Assembly (NCBI RefSeq): GCF_022397915.1
Contig: NZ_JAKEUO010000001.1
Location: 295,742-359,741 of the forward strand
Origin: Vibrio sp. Isolate34
Lineage (GTDB): Bacteria > Pseudomonadota > Gammaproteobacteria > Enterobacterales > Vibrionaceae
DNA: 64,000 nt
Reading direction: 5' to 3'
Shown one piece after another: positions 26,171-35,554 of this stretch (position 1 is the first letter of the stretch; each line of letters begins with the position of its first letter). The notes beneath the pieces were generated by a model, which was not told the origin of the DNA, did no database searches, and saw only the letters and a list, made by a program, of their open reading frames with translations. A program made the translations under genes and the position numbers.

Positions 26171-27559
26171 ATGACCCAAACCGTATCTTACACCTCGTTG
26201 TCTGAACTTCTCAGCCAGAACAGAGCCCCTGAATCTATTGTCTGCTTTGACGACAATAGTGAGATTACGTGGCAAGCCTTTAACGACGACTTATCTCAAC
26301 TCGTGCACCTTTTATCTTCATCCCCTTTTCAACGAGTTGCGATTTGCACCCAAGATAGCTACCTATTTTCGATAGCATTTTTGGCGTGTGCAGCAGCTAA
26401 CAAACACATCATTTTACCGGGTAACTACCAACCTTGTGCACTTGCGGAGTTAAATGAACAGTTTGATTGCCTGCTAGTTGATGACTCAATTGGCGAAGTT
26501 GAGGTGAGTGACGTTCGCAATATCCAAACCTTATTGGACTCAAGCACCGAACTACAAAAGCCTCTAACCGATGCTCTTACGACCATTGATTTGGCAACAG
26601 TCCCATTAACTCTGTTTACTTCAGGTTCAAGCGGTACGCCAAAAGCGATAGATAAAACGTTAGAACACCTAGATATTGAGACTGCTCAGTTAAACAAAAA
26701 CTGGGGCGAATTACTCAAGAATAACCGAGTCCAAAGTACGGTCTCGCACCAACATATCTATGGTTTACTGTTTAGAATCTTATGGCCGCTATGCTCTGGT
26801 GTGCCATTTGCTCGAAACAACCTAGAATACCCTGAACAAATTCTGTCTCATGCCAATAAAAACTGTGTGCTCATCAGCAGCCCAGCGCTACTGAAGCGAT
26901 TAAAGCATGAGACCAACAAGGTACAACTTGTAGGAATCTTCTCTTCGGGTGGCCCATTGCCTACCGAGTCGGCTCACCAGTCACGAGAGCTACTTGGTCA
27001 TTTACCTATCGAGGTGTTTGGCAGCACAGAGACCGGAGGCATCGCCTTTCGACAGCAAGAAATCGCTCAAACCCCTTGGCAGCTTTTTGACTGTATTGAG
27101 GCAAGTCTCAACAGTGAGAATTGCATTAAGTTATTGTCGCCCTACATCGATAAGAATAACTGGTACCAAACCGCTGATGAATGTGAAATGGTCTCGGAGA
27201 ATCAATTCATATTGAAGGGCCGAACTGACCGAGTGATCAAGATAGAAGAAAAACGAGTATCACTGGTTGAAGTGGAGAAGCGACTGGAGCAACTGCCTTG
27301 GATAGGCGAATGTGTGGTGATTCCATTTGAGGAGCCTGAGCGATTAATCTTAGCCTCGGTTTTGGTATTATCAGATGAGGGCCAAGCGACGTTGTCGACC
27401 ATGAGTAAAGGTAAATTCTGGTTGATGCTGCGCACAGAACTCAGAAAGTGGTTAGAACCAATCGCAATCCCGAGAAAATACCGCGTTGTCGATGAGATCC
27501 CCCTCAACAGCCAAGGTAAGCGATTAACATCTCACATAGAACAGCTAATAAAATCATAG
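26171..27559 (+). CDS. apeH: AMP-dependent acyl ligase ApeH (starter activation)
   Basis: 462 residues, ANL superfamily: TLFTSGSSGTPKAIDKT (P-loop-like A3 motif), VFGSTETGGIAFR (A5), LKGRTDRVIKIEEKRVSLVE (A8 hinge) and a late SQGKR (A10 Lys). It should adenylate the aryl acid and load it on an ACP. The likely acid is 4-hydroxybenzoate or a cinnamate from the ammonia lyase of this cluster; which one is inference. Confidence 0.92.
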   Translation: MTQTVSYTSLSELLSQNRAPESIVCFDDNSEITWQAFNDDLSQLVHLLSSSPFQRVAICTQDSYLFSIAFLACAAANKHIILPGNYQPCALAELNEQFDCLLVDDSIGEVEVSDVRNIQTLLDSSTELQKPLTDALTTIDLATVPLTLFTSGSSGTPKAIDKTLEHLDIETAQLNKNWGELLKNNRVQSTVSHQHIYGLLFRILWPLCSGVPFARNNLEYPEQILSHANKNCVLISSPALLKRLKHETNKVQLVGIFSSGGPLPTESAHQSRELLGHLPIEVFGSTETGGIAFRQQEIAQTPWQLFDCIEASLNSENCIKLLSPYIDKNNWYQTADECEMVSENQFILKGRTDRVIKIEEKRVSLVEVEKRLEQLPWIGECVVIPFEEPERLILASVLVLSDEGQATLSTMSKGKFWLMLRTELRKWLEPIAIPRKYRVVDEIPLNSQGKRLTSHIEQLIKS

Positions 27560-27647
27560 AAACCGCTGATCGTATTTTACACTGAGATTATCTTTTTATA
27601 TTTTTGTCAAAGAACCAATATTTGCCCAAGGATTCTAAGCACGCCCT

Positions 27648-28010
27648 ATGGATAAAAGAAAACCAAACATCATTGCTGTAGACACGGTAGAAAATGAATC
27701 GACCCTGACACTTCATGTTAGCGGAGATATCACCGATTTTAAGGGGCACTTCAAGAGCTTCCCTATTCTACCGGGCGTCACGCAAATTGATTGGGCACTT
27801 CACTACGCAGTCCAAGAGTTAGGCATTCCTGGTTTCTTTAAAGGTATGGAAGTCATTAAGTTCCAAGAGCCTATCCTGCCTGACGCTACAATCCAGCTAT
27901 CACTCAAATGGGATGCTGACAAAGACAAGCTGAGCTTTAGTTACACCTCGAACAACGGTGAACAGACCCACTCTTCAGGCAAAATGAAGCTGGGAGAAAA
28001 AAGTGAATAG
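27648..28010 (+). CDS. apeI: Hot-dog dehydratase subunit ApeI
   Basis: 120 residues, FabA/FabZ-like hot dog (DITDFKGHFKSFPILPGVTQ, then IDWALHYAVQELG). The GHF His is present, but where FabZ has a catalytic Glu this protein has Asp (TQID). It should pair with ApeP (36747-37211), which carries a Glu. 88 bases after apeH. Confidence 0.9.
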   Translation: MDKRKPNIIAVDTVENESTLTLHVSGDITDFKGHFKSFPILPGVTQIDWALHYAVQELGIPGFFKGMEVIKFQEPILPDATIQLSLKWDADKDKLSFSYTSNNGEQTHSSGKMKLGEKSE

Positions 28011-29802
28011 CGCTCCCGTCGAGGCGACTTCTCAACACCCAACAGAAGAAAGCAGCTACAAGGCTTGCTTCCTTATCCCGTGCTTTAACCATGGCGCAAC
28101 CATGCCTGCTGTGATCTCGTCGCTCCATCACTTTGAGTTGCCGATCATCATCGTCGACGATGGCAGTGAACTGACCACAAAACAGTTTCTGGCGCCTCTT
28201 GCAGAGCACTCACACGTAACCTTGGTGACACTTGAGCAGAACCAAGGCAAAGGCGGTGCAGTAAAGGCCGGTATCAAAAAAGCACACGAACTCGGCTTTA
28301 GCCACGCCATTCAAATTGATGCTGACGGACAACACGACCTTGAAGCCTTACCAACATTAATTGAGGCCTCACAAGCTAAGCCACAACGTCTGATATCAGG
28401 CCAGCCTGTCTACGACGAGAGTGTGCCCAAGGCGAGACTGTACGGGCGCTACGCGACACACATTTGGGTATGGATAGAAACCCTTTCTTTATCAATTAAA
28501 GACAGCATGTGTGGCTTTCGAGCGTACCCTATCAACCAAACACAAGCGGTACTTAGCAAATACGATGTTGGCTCTAGAATGGACTTCGATATCGAAATTC
28601 TAGTTCGCCTGTATTGGGAAGGCTGCGACATAGACTTCGTTGAAACTCGAGTCATCTATCCTGAAAACGGCATCTCTCATTTCGATGCATTGTGGGATAA
28701 CATCAAAATCAGTTGGATGCATACGCGCCTGTTCTTCGGCATGTTGCCAAGAGCACCAAAGCTGATTGCTCGCCATTTCAAATCCGATTCTGCTGAAAGT
28801 TACCAAGCTTCATCGACGGATTCAGAACTGCAAACTTCAGAGCAACCGCACTGGTCTCGCACCCAAGAACGCGGCACCGTGTTAGGTATAAAACTGTTAT
28901 TAGCCATTTATACCTTGTTAGGTCGCGGTGTGTTCAACCTTATTCTGCGTGCCGTCATGCGTTACTACCACTTAACGGGCAAGCGCGCGCGAAACGCTTC
29001 TGAGCAATACTTGTTTCAGTTGAAGGCCTATGCGGAACAGCAAAATATTGAGTTACCCGGCGAACTAACCAGCTACAACCATCTGCTTTCGTTTGGGCAT
29101 ACCATGCTCGACAAGCTTGCGGCATGGAAAGGCGATTTCTCAGTAGAGAACCTCACCATCCATGGCCAAGACCAGTTCGAGAGCATGGTGGCAAATAAGC
29201 AAGGTGTGCTGATTTTAGGCTCACACCTAGGTAACATTGAATTGTGTCGGGCTTTAGGCCGCAGACACTCGAACATCAAAATCAATGCACTGGTGTTCAC
29301 TGAGCACGCTGAGCGTTTTAACTCGGTTATGAAAGCCGTGAACCCGCAGTCTGACTTAAACTTGATTCAAGTGACCTCGATGGGGCCTGATACGGCTATC
29401 TTATTGCAGCAAAAGTTGGAGCAAGGTGAGTGGATCGTGATTGTCGGGGATAGAACTTCCACCAGCAAAGAGAGCCGCTCGGTATGGGCAGAGTTCTTGG
29501 GTAAGGAAGCGCCGTTCCCTCAAGGACCATTTATGTTAGCCTCGGTTCTCAAAGCACCCGTATTTTTGCTGTTTGGCTTACGTGACAACTCACAAGCAAA
29601 GCCGCACTTTAATGTCCATTTCGAGCATTTTAGCGACAGAATCGAACTACCTAGAAAGACACGCGAACAATCTTTAAAGCAAGTCGTGCAGAAATACGCA
29701 GATCGACTTCAGCACTACACACTGCAAGCACCGCTTCAGTGGTACAACTTTTTTAATTTTTGGACATTGAGCAAGCACCATGACGAAAAAGAATCCAAAT
29801 AG
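28003..29802 (+). CDS. apeJ: Glycosyltransferase-acyltransferase fusion ApeJ
   Basis: 599 residues, two enzymes in one chain. Residues about 15-250 are a GT2 glycosyltransferase (PIIIVDDGSELTT, AIQIDADGQHD, MCGFRAYP). Residues about 300-590 are an LpxL/HtrB-type acyltransferase (GSHLGNIELCRALGR with HxxxxE; GDRTSTSKESRSVWAEFLGK). It probably glycosylates and/or acylates the polyene lipid. GTG start inside apeI (8-base overlap), with GGGAG upstream. Confidence 0.92.
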   Translation: MNSAPVEATSQHPTEESSYKACFLIPCFNHGATMPAVISSLHHFELPIIIVDDGSELTTKQFLAPLAEHSHVTLVTLEQNQGKGGAVKAGIKKAHELGFSHAIQIDADGQHDLEALPTLIEASQAKPQRLISGQPVYDESVPKARLYGRYATHIWVWIETLSLSIKDSMCGFRAYPINQTQAVLSKYDVGSRMDFDIEILVRLYWEGCDIDFVETRVIYPENGISHFDALWDNIKISWMHTRLFFGMLPRAPKLIARHFKSDSAESYQASSTDSELQTSEQPHWSRTQERGTVLGIKLLLAIYTLLGRGVFNLILRAVMRYYHLTGKRARNASEQYLFQLKAYAEQQNIELPGELTSYNHLLSFGHTMLDKLAAWKGDFSVENLTIHGQDQFESMVANKQGVLILGSHLGNIELCRALGRRHSNIKINALVFTEHAERFNSVMKAVNPQSDLNLIQVTSMGPDTAILLQQKLEQGEWIVIVGDRTSTSKESRSVWAEFLGKEAPFPQGPFMLASVLKAPVFLLFGLRDNSQAKPHFNVHFEHFSDRIELPRKTREQSLKQVVQKYADRLQHYTLQAPLQWYNFFNFWTLSKHHDEKESK

Positions 29803-31324
29803 CATCACCTTTGGTGCCGAACGCCTCACTATCGAGGATGTTGTCGCTATCTCACAAGGCGCTAAAGCCTCGATGAACTCAAGTGAAGCATTCACATCTA
29901 AGATCGACCGTGGTGTCGCTTTCTTAGAACGCCTACTGAAAGAAGAAGGCGTGATTTACGGCGTCACAACGGGTTACGGAGACTCTTGTACGGTTGCGAT
30001 TCCGCCAAGCCTTGTTGATGAACTTCCTCTTCACCTAACACGCTTCCACGGTTGTGGCTTAGGTGAAATACTGTCTCACGAGCAAGCTCGAGCAGTTCTT
30101 GCAACTCGTCTTTGTTCGCTATCACAAGGCGTCTCTGGTGTGACTCACGATCTACTTAACCAGATCGTAACCCTGATCAACCAAGACATCTCACCGCGTA
30201 TTCCTCAAGAAGGATCGGTGGGTGCCAGTGGCGATTTAACACCTCTGTCTTACCTAGCAGCCGCGCTAATTGGTGAGCGTGATGTCATCTACAAAGGCGA
30301 AGTGCGCCCAACCAGTGACGTCTACAAAGAGCTAGGCATTAGCCCTATCAAGCTTAAGCCAAAAGAAGGCTTGGCATTAATGAATGGCACATCAGTAATG
30401 ACAGCGCTGGCTTGTATTGCCTACAAACGTGCGGAATACCTAGCTCAGTTATCGACTAAAATCACGGCAATGGTGTCTGTGGGTATGCAAGGCAACGATT
30501 TCCATTTCGATGAAGCTTTGTTTGCAGTGAAGCCTCATCCGGGTCAACAGCAAGTTGCGGCATGGCTACGTGATGACTTACAAGCGGATCGCCCGCCACG
30601 TAACAGTGATCGCCTGCAAGATCGTTACTCGCTACGCTGTGCTCCACATGTTATCGGTGTGGTTCAAGACTCTCTACCTTGGCTTCGCCAGATGATCGAG
30701 AACGAGCTAAACAGCGCCAACGATAACCCAATTATCGATGGCGACAATGAGCGAGTACTGCACGGTGGACACTTCTACGGTGGTCATATCGCAATGGCAA
30801 TGGATACACTAAAAACTGCCGTAGCCAACCTTGCTGACCTGCTTGATCGCCAAATAGCCCAGCTGATGGATTACAAGTTCAACAACGGCTTACCATTCAA
30901 CCTAACGGGTGCTGAAGGCGAACGTAAGCCAATCAACCACGGCTTTAAAGCAGTACAGATCGGCGTGTCAGCTTGGACAGCAGAAGCATTGAAACACACG
31001 ATGCCTGCAAGTGTGTTCTCTCGCTCAACTGAGTGTCACAACCAAGACAAAGTAAGCATGGGCACCATTGCTGCTCGTGACTGTTTACGCGTTCTTGAAC
31101 TGACAGAACAAGTCGCGGCAGCGTCACTTCTGGCTGGTACGCAAGCGCTTGAACTTCGTAAACGCCACAATGAACTTGATGAGCACCACATGAGTGAGAA
31201 CCTCAAGTACATTCGCGACGAAGTACTGAAAGAGTTTGAGTTTATAGTCGAGGACCGCCCGCTTGAAGGCGATCTACGCCACTTTATTTCTCGTATTCAA
31301 AATCAGCACTGGTCACTTTACTAA
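29780..31324 (+). CDS. Aromatic amino acid ammonia lyase (HAL/PAL/TAL family)
   Basis: 514 residues. The MIO prosthetic group triad A-S-G is at 149-151 (GSVGASGDLTPLSYLA); YGVTTGYG carries the catalytic Tyr 60. The substrate-selectivity pair reads Phe 89-His 90 (LTRFHGCG): PALs have Phe-Leu, bacterial TAL His-Leu, and HAL Ser-His. It would deaminate tyrosine, phenylalanine or histidine; in an APE cluster a cinnamate or coumarate product feeding ApeH is plausible. Overlaps apeJ by 23 bases. Confidence 0.9.
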   Translation: MTKKNPNSITFGAERLTIEDVVAISQGAKASMNSSEAFTSKIDRGVAFLERLLKEEGVIYGVTTGYGDSCTVAIPPSLVDELPLHLTRFHGCGLGEILSHEQARAVLATRLCSLSQGVSGVTHDLLNQIVTLINQDISPRIPQEGSVGASGDLTPLSYLAAALIGERDVIYKGEVRPTSDVYKELGISPIKLKPKEGLALMNGTSVMTALACIAYKRAEYLAQLSTKITAMVSVGMQGNDFHFDEALFAVKPHPGQQQVAAWLRDDLQADRPPRNSDRLQDRYSLRCAPHVIGVVQDSLPWLRQMIENELNSANDNPIIDGDNERVLHGGHFYGGHIAMAMDTLKTAVANLADLLDRQIAQLMDYKFNNGLPFNLTGAEGERKPINHGFKAVQIGVSAWTAEALKHTMPASVFSRSTECHNQDKVSMGTIAARDCLRVLELTEQVAAASLLAGTQALELRKRHNELDEHHMSENLKYIRDEVLKEFEFIVEDRPLEGDLRHFISRIQNQHWSLY

Positions 31325-31414
31325 AAGAACTTTACTCATAGAGTAGTTAACCTCATAAAGTAGCTAAGTTCATATAGTAACCAACCCTTTACGCAATATT
31401 GTTGAGAGCGATTT

Positions 31415-31918
31415 ATGTCTGAAATCCTTCATCCATTACAATCTGAGGTGACACTTATCACCTCATTCCAAGATGCCGATCCAATGGGCGTGATCTATCA
31501 CGGCAACTACTTCCGATTTTTTGAAGAAGTAAGACGCATCATGATGGATAAGATTGAGTACAACTACCATGAGATGAAGGATTCAGGTTACATGTGGCCT
31601 ATCATCGATACCCGCGTAAAATACATTAAGGCGATACCGTTTAATCACAAGATTAAGGTCACGGCGAAGCTCACCGAGTGGGAAAACCGCCTGCGCGTCG
31701 ATTATGAAATTCATGATGCTCTAACAGGCGCTCGCATGACACGTGCTCACACAATGCAGGTTGCGGTAACCATTGAAGAGCAAGAGATGTGCTTTGCTTC
31801 ACCGAAAGTGTTTACCGACAAGGTAGAACACTGGCACCAGTTTGGCTGCTTACCTCTCGCAGCTGATCATCAATCTCTGGCCTCTAACCCACAACAGGTG
31901 AACCATGAATCTGTTTAA
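31415..31918 (+). CDS. apeK: 4-hydroxybenzoyl-CoA-type thioesterase ApeK
   Basis: 167 residues, hot-dog thioesterase: FQDADPMGVIYHGNYFRFFE carries the family Asp, and AHTMQVAV is the last strand. It likely proofreads ACP or releases chains. The 90 bases before it hold three degenerate copies of a short repeat (about tcata-agtag-taa) and no obvious promoter. Confidence 0.9.
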   Translation: MSEILHPLQSEVTLITSFQDADPMGVIYHGNYFRFFEEVRRIMMDKIEYNYHEMKDSGYMWPIIDTRVKYIKAIPFNHKIKVTAKLTEWENRLRVDYEIHDALTGARMTRAHTMQVAVTIEEQEMCFASPKVFTDKVEHWHQFGCLPLAADHQSLASNPQQVNHESV

Positions 31919-32585
31919 ACGCAGCCGTAAACACATCAATATCGCGCTACTTGGACTTACTGTGATGATGACAAGCGGCCTGGTAAGCGCCAAAGAAAAC
32001 TCTGCTGCTGTCAGCTCTATTTCAGAGTTGCAGACGGTACTCAGCGAAAACAGTATTGTTCGTGGTGAGTTTACTCAAACGCGCAATATGGAGATGTTTG
32101 CCCAACCTCTGACGTCGCACGGTACATTCCTGTTAGACAAATCAAGTGGCCTACTTTGGACGCAAACCACACCGTTTCCGGTGAACTTGGTGCTCACCGA
32201 TAACAAGTTGAGCCAAAAGTTTGCCGACCAACCCGCTAAAATCATCACCGATAAAGAAAACCCAATGGCGTTTTATTTCAGCCATATTTTCCTATCAGTG
32301 TTCCACGGTGATACACAAAAACTTCAAGAACAATTCTCTCTGTCGTTCGAGGCTGCAAAAATGCAGAGCCCAGATGAAAATACAGAAGTATGGACACTGA
32401 CTCTAAAGCCTAAAAATGCGCCAATGAACGCGGTATTTGAATCCATCACACTGCAAGGCAACAATGATATTGAACGTATTGAGCTGAGAGAAATTCGTGG
32501 AGACAGCACGGTGATCGAATTCAACCAGCTAAGCCATCAACCGGAAGTATTATCAGATGCCGAAGCGCAACAATTTCAACTCTAA
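31905..32585 (+). CDS. apeL: LolA-like outer-membrane carrier ApeL
   Basis: 226 residues with a signal peptide (about 1-30, ending SAKE) and a LolA-like fold (SIVRGEFTQTRNMEMFAQPL; GTFLLDKSSGLLWTQTTPFP). By analogy with LolA it should ferry the polyene lipid across the periplasm from ApeM. Overlaps apeK by 14 bases and apeM by 29. Confidence 0.88.
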   Translation: MNLFKRSRKHINIALLGLTVMMTSGLVSAKENSAAVSSISELQTVLSENSIVRGEFTQTRNMEMFAQPLTSHGTFLLDKSSGLLWTQTTPFPVNLVLTDNKLSQKFADQPAKIITDKENPMAFYFSHIFLSVFHGDTQKLQEQFSLSFEAAKMQSPDENTEVWTLTLKPKNAPMNAVFESITLQGNNDIERIELREIRGDSTVIEFNQLSHQPEVLSDAEAQQFQL

Positions 32586-34929
32586 GCTTGCCCTTGTCTG
32601 GCTAATTGTCGTGGTGCTGTTTAGCGGACTGTTGATCAAACAGTTCGCTTTTTCTTCGTCGGTACCGATTGAAAGCAACATCATGAAATTGCTGCCAGAA
32701 AACCAACAAGATCCCATGGTCGAACAAGCCTTTCAGCAAATTTCCAACTCGATGAGTGAGCAAGTGGTGTTCATCTTGAGTGGCTCTGATATTAAGAGCA
32801 CCATGACTGCAACCCAAGCCTTTGAGAAATCACTCAATCAAAACGCCTTTTCTGACAGTTCAGTACTCTTCAAACATGTTCAAGGCAAGATCAACGCCAG
32901 CACACAAAGCCAATGGAGTGACTTCTATTTTCGTCACCGCGCTCAACTACTGACCGAACAACAGAAAGAAGCACTGACTCATGCACCAGAATCACGTGCT
33001 CAATATGTGATTCAATCCTTGTACAACCCTTTTTCAGGCGTGACAGCGACCGAGTTAACCTTAGACCCGTTCTTGTTATTTCGTGACTATATAAGCGAGG
33101 TTGGCATCCGCTCGAGTAATTTTGGGATTAAAGAGGGTTATCTAACCGCACAATCACAAGATAAATCACACATTCTTGTTACCGCGACGTTAGCTGGCTC
33201 TCCTTATAGCTTAGCGATTCAAGAACAACTTCCAGCATTAGATACTTTAGAACGAGAAGTTGAGAAGCAATTTGACGTCAAAGTTCAGCATACTGGTGTG
33301 GTTTTCTACGCAAATTACGGAACCCAAAGTGCGAAGTCTGAAATCAGCACCATTGGCTTAGGTTCCTTGGCGGGCGTGATTCTATTAGTGTGGCTGACGT
33401 TTCGTAGCGCGCTGCCGCTTGCTTTGTCCTTACTTTCTATCAGCACAGGATTATTGGTCGCACTGGCGAGTACCGTCGCCATCTTCGGTAAGGTCCATTT
33501 ATTTAGCTTGGTGTTTGGCGCAAGCTTAATTGGCGTATCCATCGATTACTCTTTTCACTACCTCACTGATCGTTTGTCAGCGGGAAGCCAGTGGCATAGT
33601 GATAAAGGTCTAAAGCATATCTTCATTGCGATAACTCTAGGTTTAATCACCAGCTTGATCGGCTATCTGGGACTACTGGTTGCGCCATTCCCAGGTCTAC
33701 AGCAACTCGCTTTGTTCTCATCTATTGGGCTTATTGCAGCGTATGCCGGTGTGGTGTGTTGGTACCCAGTATTGGCATTCAAACCAAGCCAAGAGCGAGC
33801 GCTTCCGTTGGCTAGCCTTTGGCACACATGGCTAAACTTGTGGAGTAAACCCAAATTTAGAATCAGCTTACCATTGGTAGTGACTGTGGTGAGTTTGGCG
33901 TCAATCACTCAAGTTAGTTACGACGACGATATCCGCCAACTACAAGCAATGCCCGAACAACTCAAACAACAAGAGCAAGCCATCTCAGAAATATCTGGCC
34001 TAGGTAGCGCTCAGAATATGCTATTGGTGACGGCGAACAACAATCAGGCGTTACTGAACAAATTAGCCTTGATCAGCTCGGAATTAGATTTGTTGGTCGA
34101 TCAGCAAGTTATCTCAGGCTATCGCAGCGTCAATCAGCATCTGCCAAGTGAGCAAGAGCAACACAACAACTATCAGTTGGTTAAGCAGCTCTACGCTAAC
34201 CAAAGCACGACCTTGCAAACCACACTCGGTTGGTCGAGCTTCCCAGAGCTACCAAAATACCACCCCATCACACTGGAAGAGTTTTTGGCATCTCCGGTAT
34301 CTGAGCCGATTCGCCCACTTTGGTTGCAACCAATCAATAACCAAGCGGCGTCGGTTATCATGATCAAAGAGGTTACTAATTCTGAGCTATTCTCGAAGTG
34401 GTTAGATTCAAGCTTTGCTCAACAACAAGGTGTGAAATACCTCAATAAAGCAGATGAAATCTCATCTCTGTTCGCTGAGTACCGCGTTAAGATTACCGAG
34501 TTGTTATTGATAGCATTAGCGGCTATTGGCATGGTGTTAGGTTGGCGTTACGGTGTGAAGCAAAGTCTGTTGATGCTGTTGCCGTCATTGATTGCCGGAG
34601 TGGCAGGTTTGGCGATCACGGGCATTTTAGGCTCAACGTTAAACCTGTTTAATCTGCTAGGCTTGATTCTGATTTTAGGGATTGGTATCGACTATACCTT
34701 GTTCTTTGCTGAGCAGAAGAAGTCACTAAGCACCTTATTAGCGATTACTTTGTCAGGCCTCACGACATTGCTTTCATTCGGCTTGCTATCGTTAAGCCAG
34801 ACTCACGCCATTCATAGCTTCGGTATTACCGTGTTAACCGGTATTTTTGTGGCGTGGCTGCTTTCCCCACTCGCAATCAACAGCGAACAGGCCACAGAAA
34901 AAACCAAACCTCGCGAGGCCTTTAGATGA
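32557..34929 (+). CDS. apeM: MMPL/RND-type exporter ApeM
   Basis: 790 residues with about 12 membrane segments in two halves, each after a large periplasmic loop: one helix (about 10-30), a loop, then six or so helices (about 265-420; LGSLAGVILLVWLTFRSALP), a second loop, then helices (about 645-780; LLGLILILGIGIDYTLFFAE). GVSIDYSFHY and GIGIDYTLFF are the paired RND proton-relay Asp motifs. Likely lifts the aryl polyene lipid from the inner membrane to ApeL. Confidence 0.92.
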   Translation: MPKRNNFNSKLALVWLIVVVLFSGLLIKQFAFSSSVPIESNIMKLLPENQQDPMVEQAFQQISNSMSEQVVFILSGSDIKSTMTATQAFEKSLNQNAFSDSSVLFKHVQGKINASTQSQWSDFYFRHRAQLLTEQQKEALTHAPESRAQYVIQSLYNPFSGVTATELTLDPFLLFRDYISEVGIRSSNFGIKEGYLTAQSQDKSHILVTATLAGSPYSLAIQEQLPALDTLEREVEKQFDVKVQHTGVVFYANYGTQSAKSEISTIGLGSLAGVILLVWLTFRSALPLALSLLSISTGLLVALASTVAIFGKVHLFSLVFGASLIGVSIDYSFHYLTDRLSAGSQWHSDKGLKHIFIAITLGLITSLIGYLGLLVAPFPGLQQLALFSSIGLIAAYAGVVCWYPVLAFKPSQERALPLASLWHTWLNLWSKPKFRISLPLVVTVVSLASITQVSYDDDIRQLQAMPEQLKQQEQAISEISGLGSAQNMLLVTANNNQALLNKLALISSELDLLVDQQVISGYRSVNQHLPSEQEQHNNYQLVKQLYANQSTTLQTTLGWSSFPELPKYHPITLEEFLASPVSEPIRPLWLQPINNQAASVIMIKEVTNSELFSKWLDSSFAQQQGVKYLNKADEISSLFAEYRVKITELLLIALAAIGMVLGWRYGVKQSLLMLLPSLIAGVAGLAITGILGSTLNLFNLLGLILILGIGIDYTLFFAEQKKSLSTLLAITLSGLTTLLSFGLLSLSQTHAIHSFGITVLTGIFVAWLLSPLAINSEQATEKTKPREAFR

Positions 34930-35549
34930 ACAACACAATCAAGATAGCACTCACCGTCGTGCTAAGCTTACTACTCAACGCCTGTTCAATGGTTTCTCAA
35001 CAACCGACAGGTGCAAGTGTCGCAATCGATCAAGAGACAGAATTAGCCTTACCTCTTCCTGCGGATCTTGGATACTCATTGACAGCGAGCCAGTTGATCA
35101 GCGCAACATGGCAAGACGCTACCCAGCAGCTGCCTGTTCAAGTTGAAGTCACCCCCGAGAAGGTCGTTTTAGCGGGTTTTTCCTCTTGGGGAACGCGCAT
35201 CCTATCGCTGCAATACCAAAACCAAGCCATTGAAACACAAGTTCTATCTGGTCTTGGGGCTTCACTGCCGCAGCCCGAACAGGTGCTATTTAATTTAATG
35301 CTCACCTTATGGCCAACAGAAGCGTGGGCTCAGTCTCTGCAAAATATCGGCTGGCACTTGGTCGACACAGACAACAGCCGCACCGTGTTTGATGACAACC
35401 AGCAGGCAATCATTCGAATTGATTATCAAGCCGCCCCCGGTGCACACAAAACGGCAGGCAATATTGTTTTCAAACATTTGACCCAAGGCTACACCATCAC
35501 TATACAAACGTTGAACTCAACGATTGTCGATAACCCAAGTAAGAGCTAA
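34926..35549 (+). CDS. apeN: DUF3261-type lipoprotein ApeN
   Basis: 207 residues with lipobox LNAC (Cys 20) after a hydrophobic signal. The mature body (LPLPADLGYSLTASQLISAT; VLFNLMLTLWPTEAWAQSLQ) resembles LolB-like outer-membrane acceptors, which fits its place after a LolA-like protein and exporter. Overlaps apeM by 4 bases (ATGA). Confidence 0.85.
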   Translation: MNNTIKIALTVVLSLLLNACSMVSQQPTGASVAIDQETELALPLPADLGYSLTASQLISATWQDATQQLPVQVEVTPEKVVLAGFSSWGTRILSLQYQNQAIETQVLSGLGASLPQPEQVLFNLMLTLWPTEAWAQSLQNIGWHLVDTDNSRTVFDDNQQAIIRIDYQAAPGAHKTAGNIVFKHLTQGYTITIQTLNSTIVDNPSKS

Positions 35550-35554
35550 ACACT

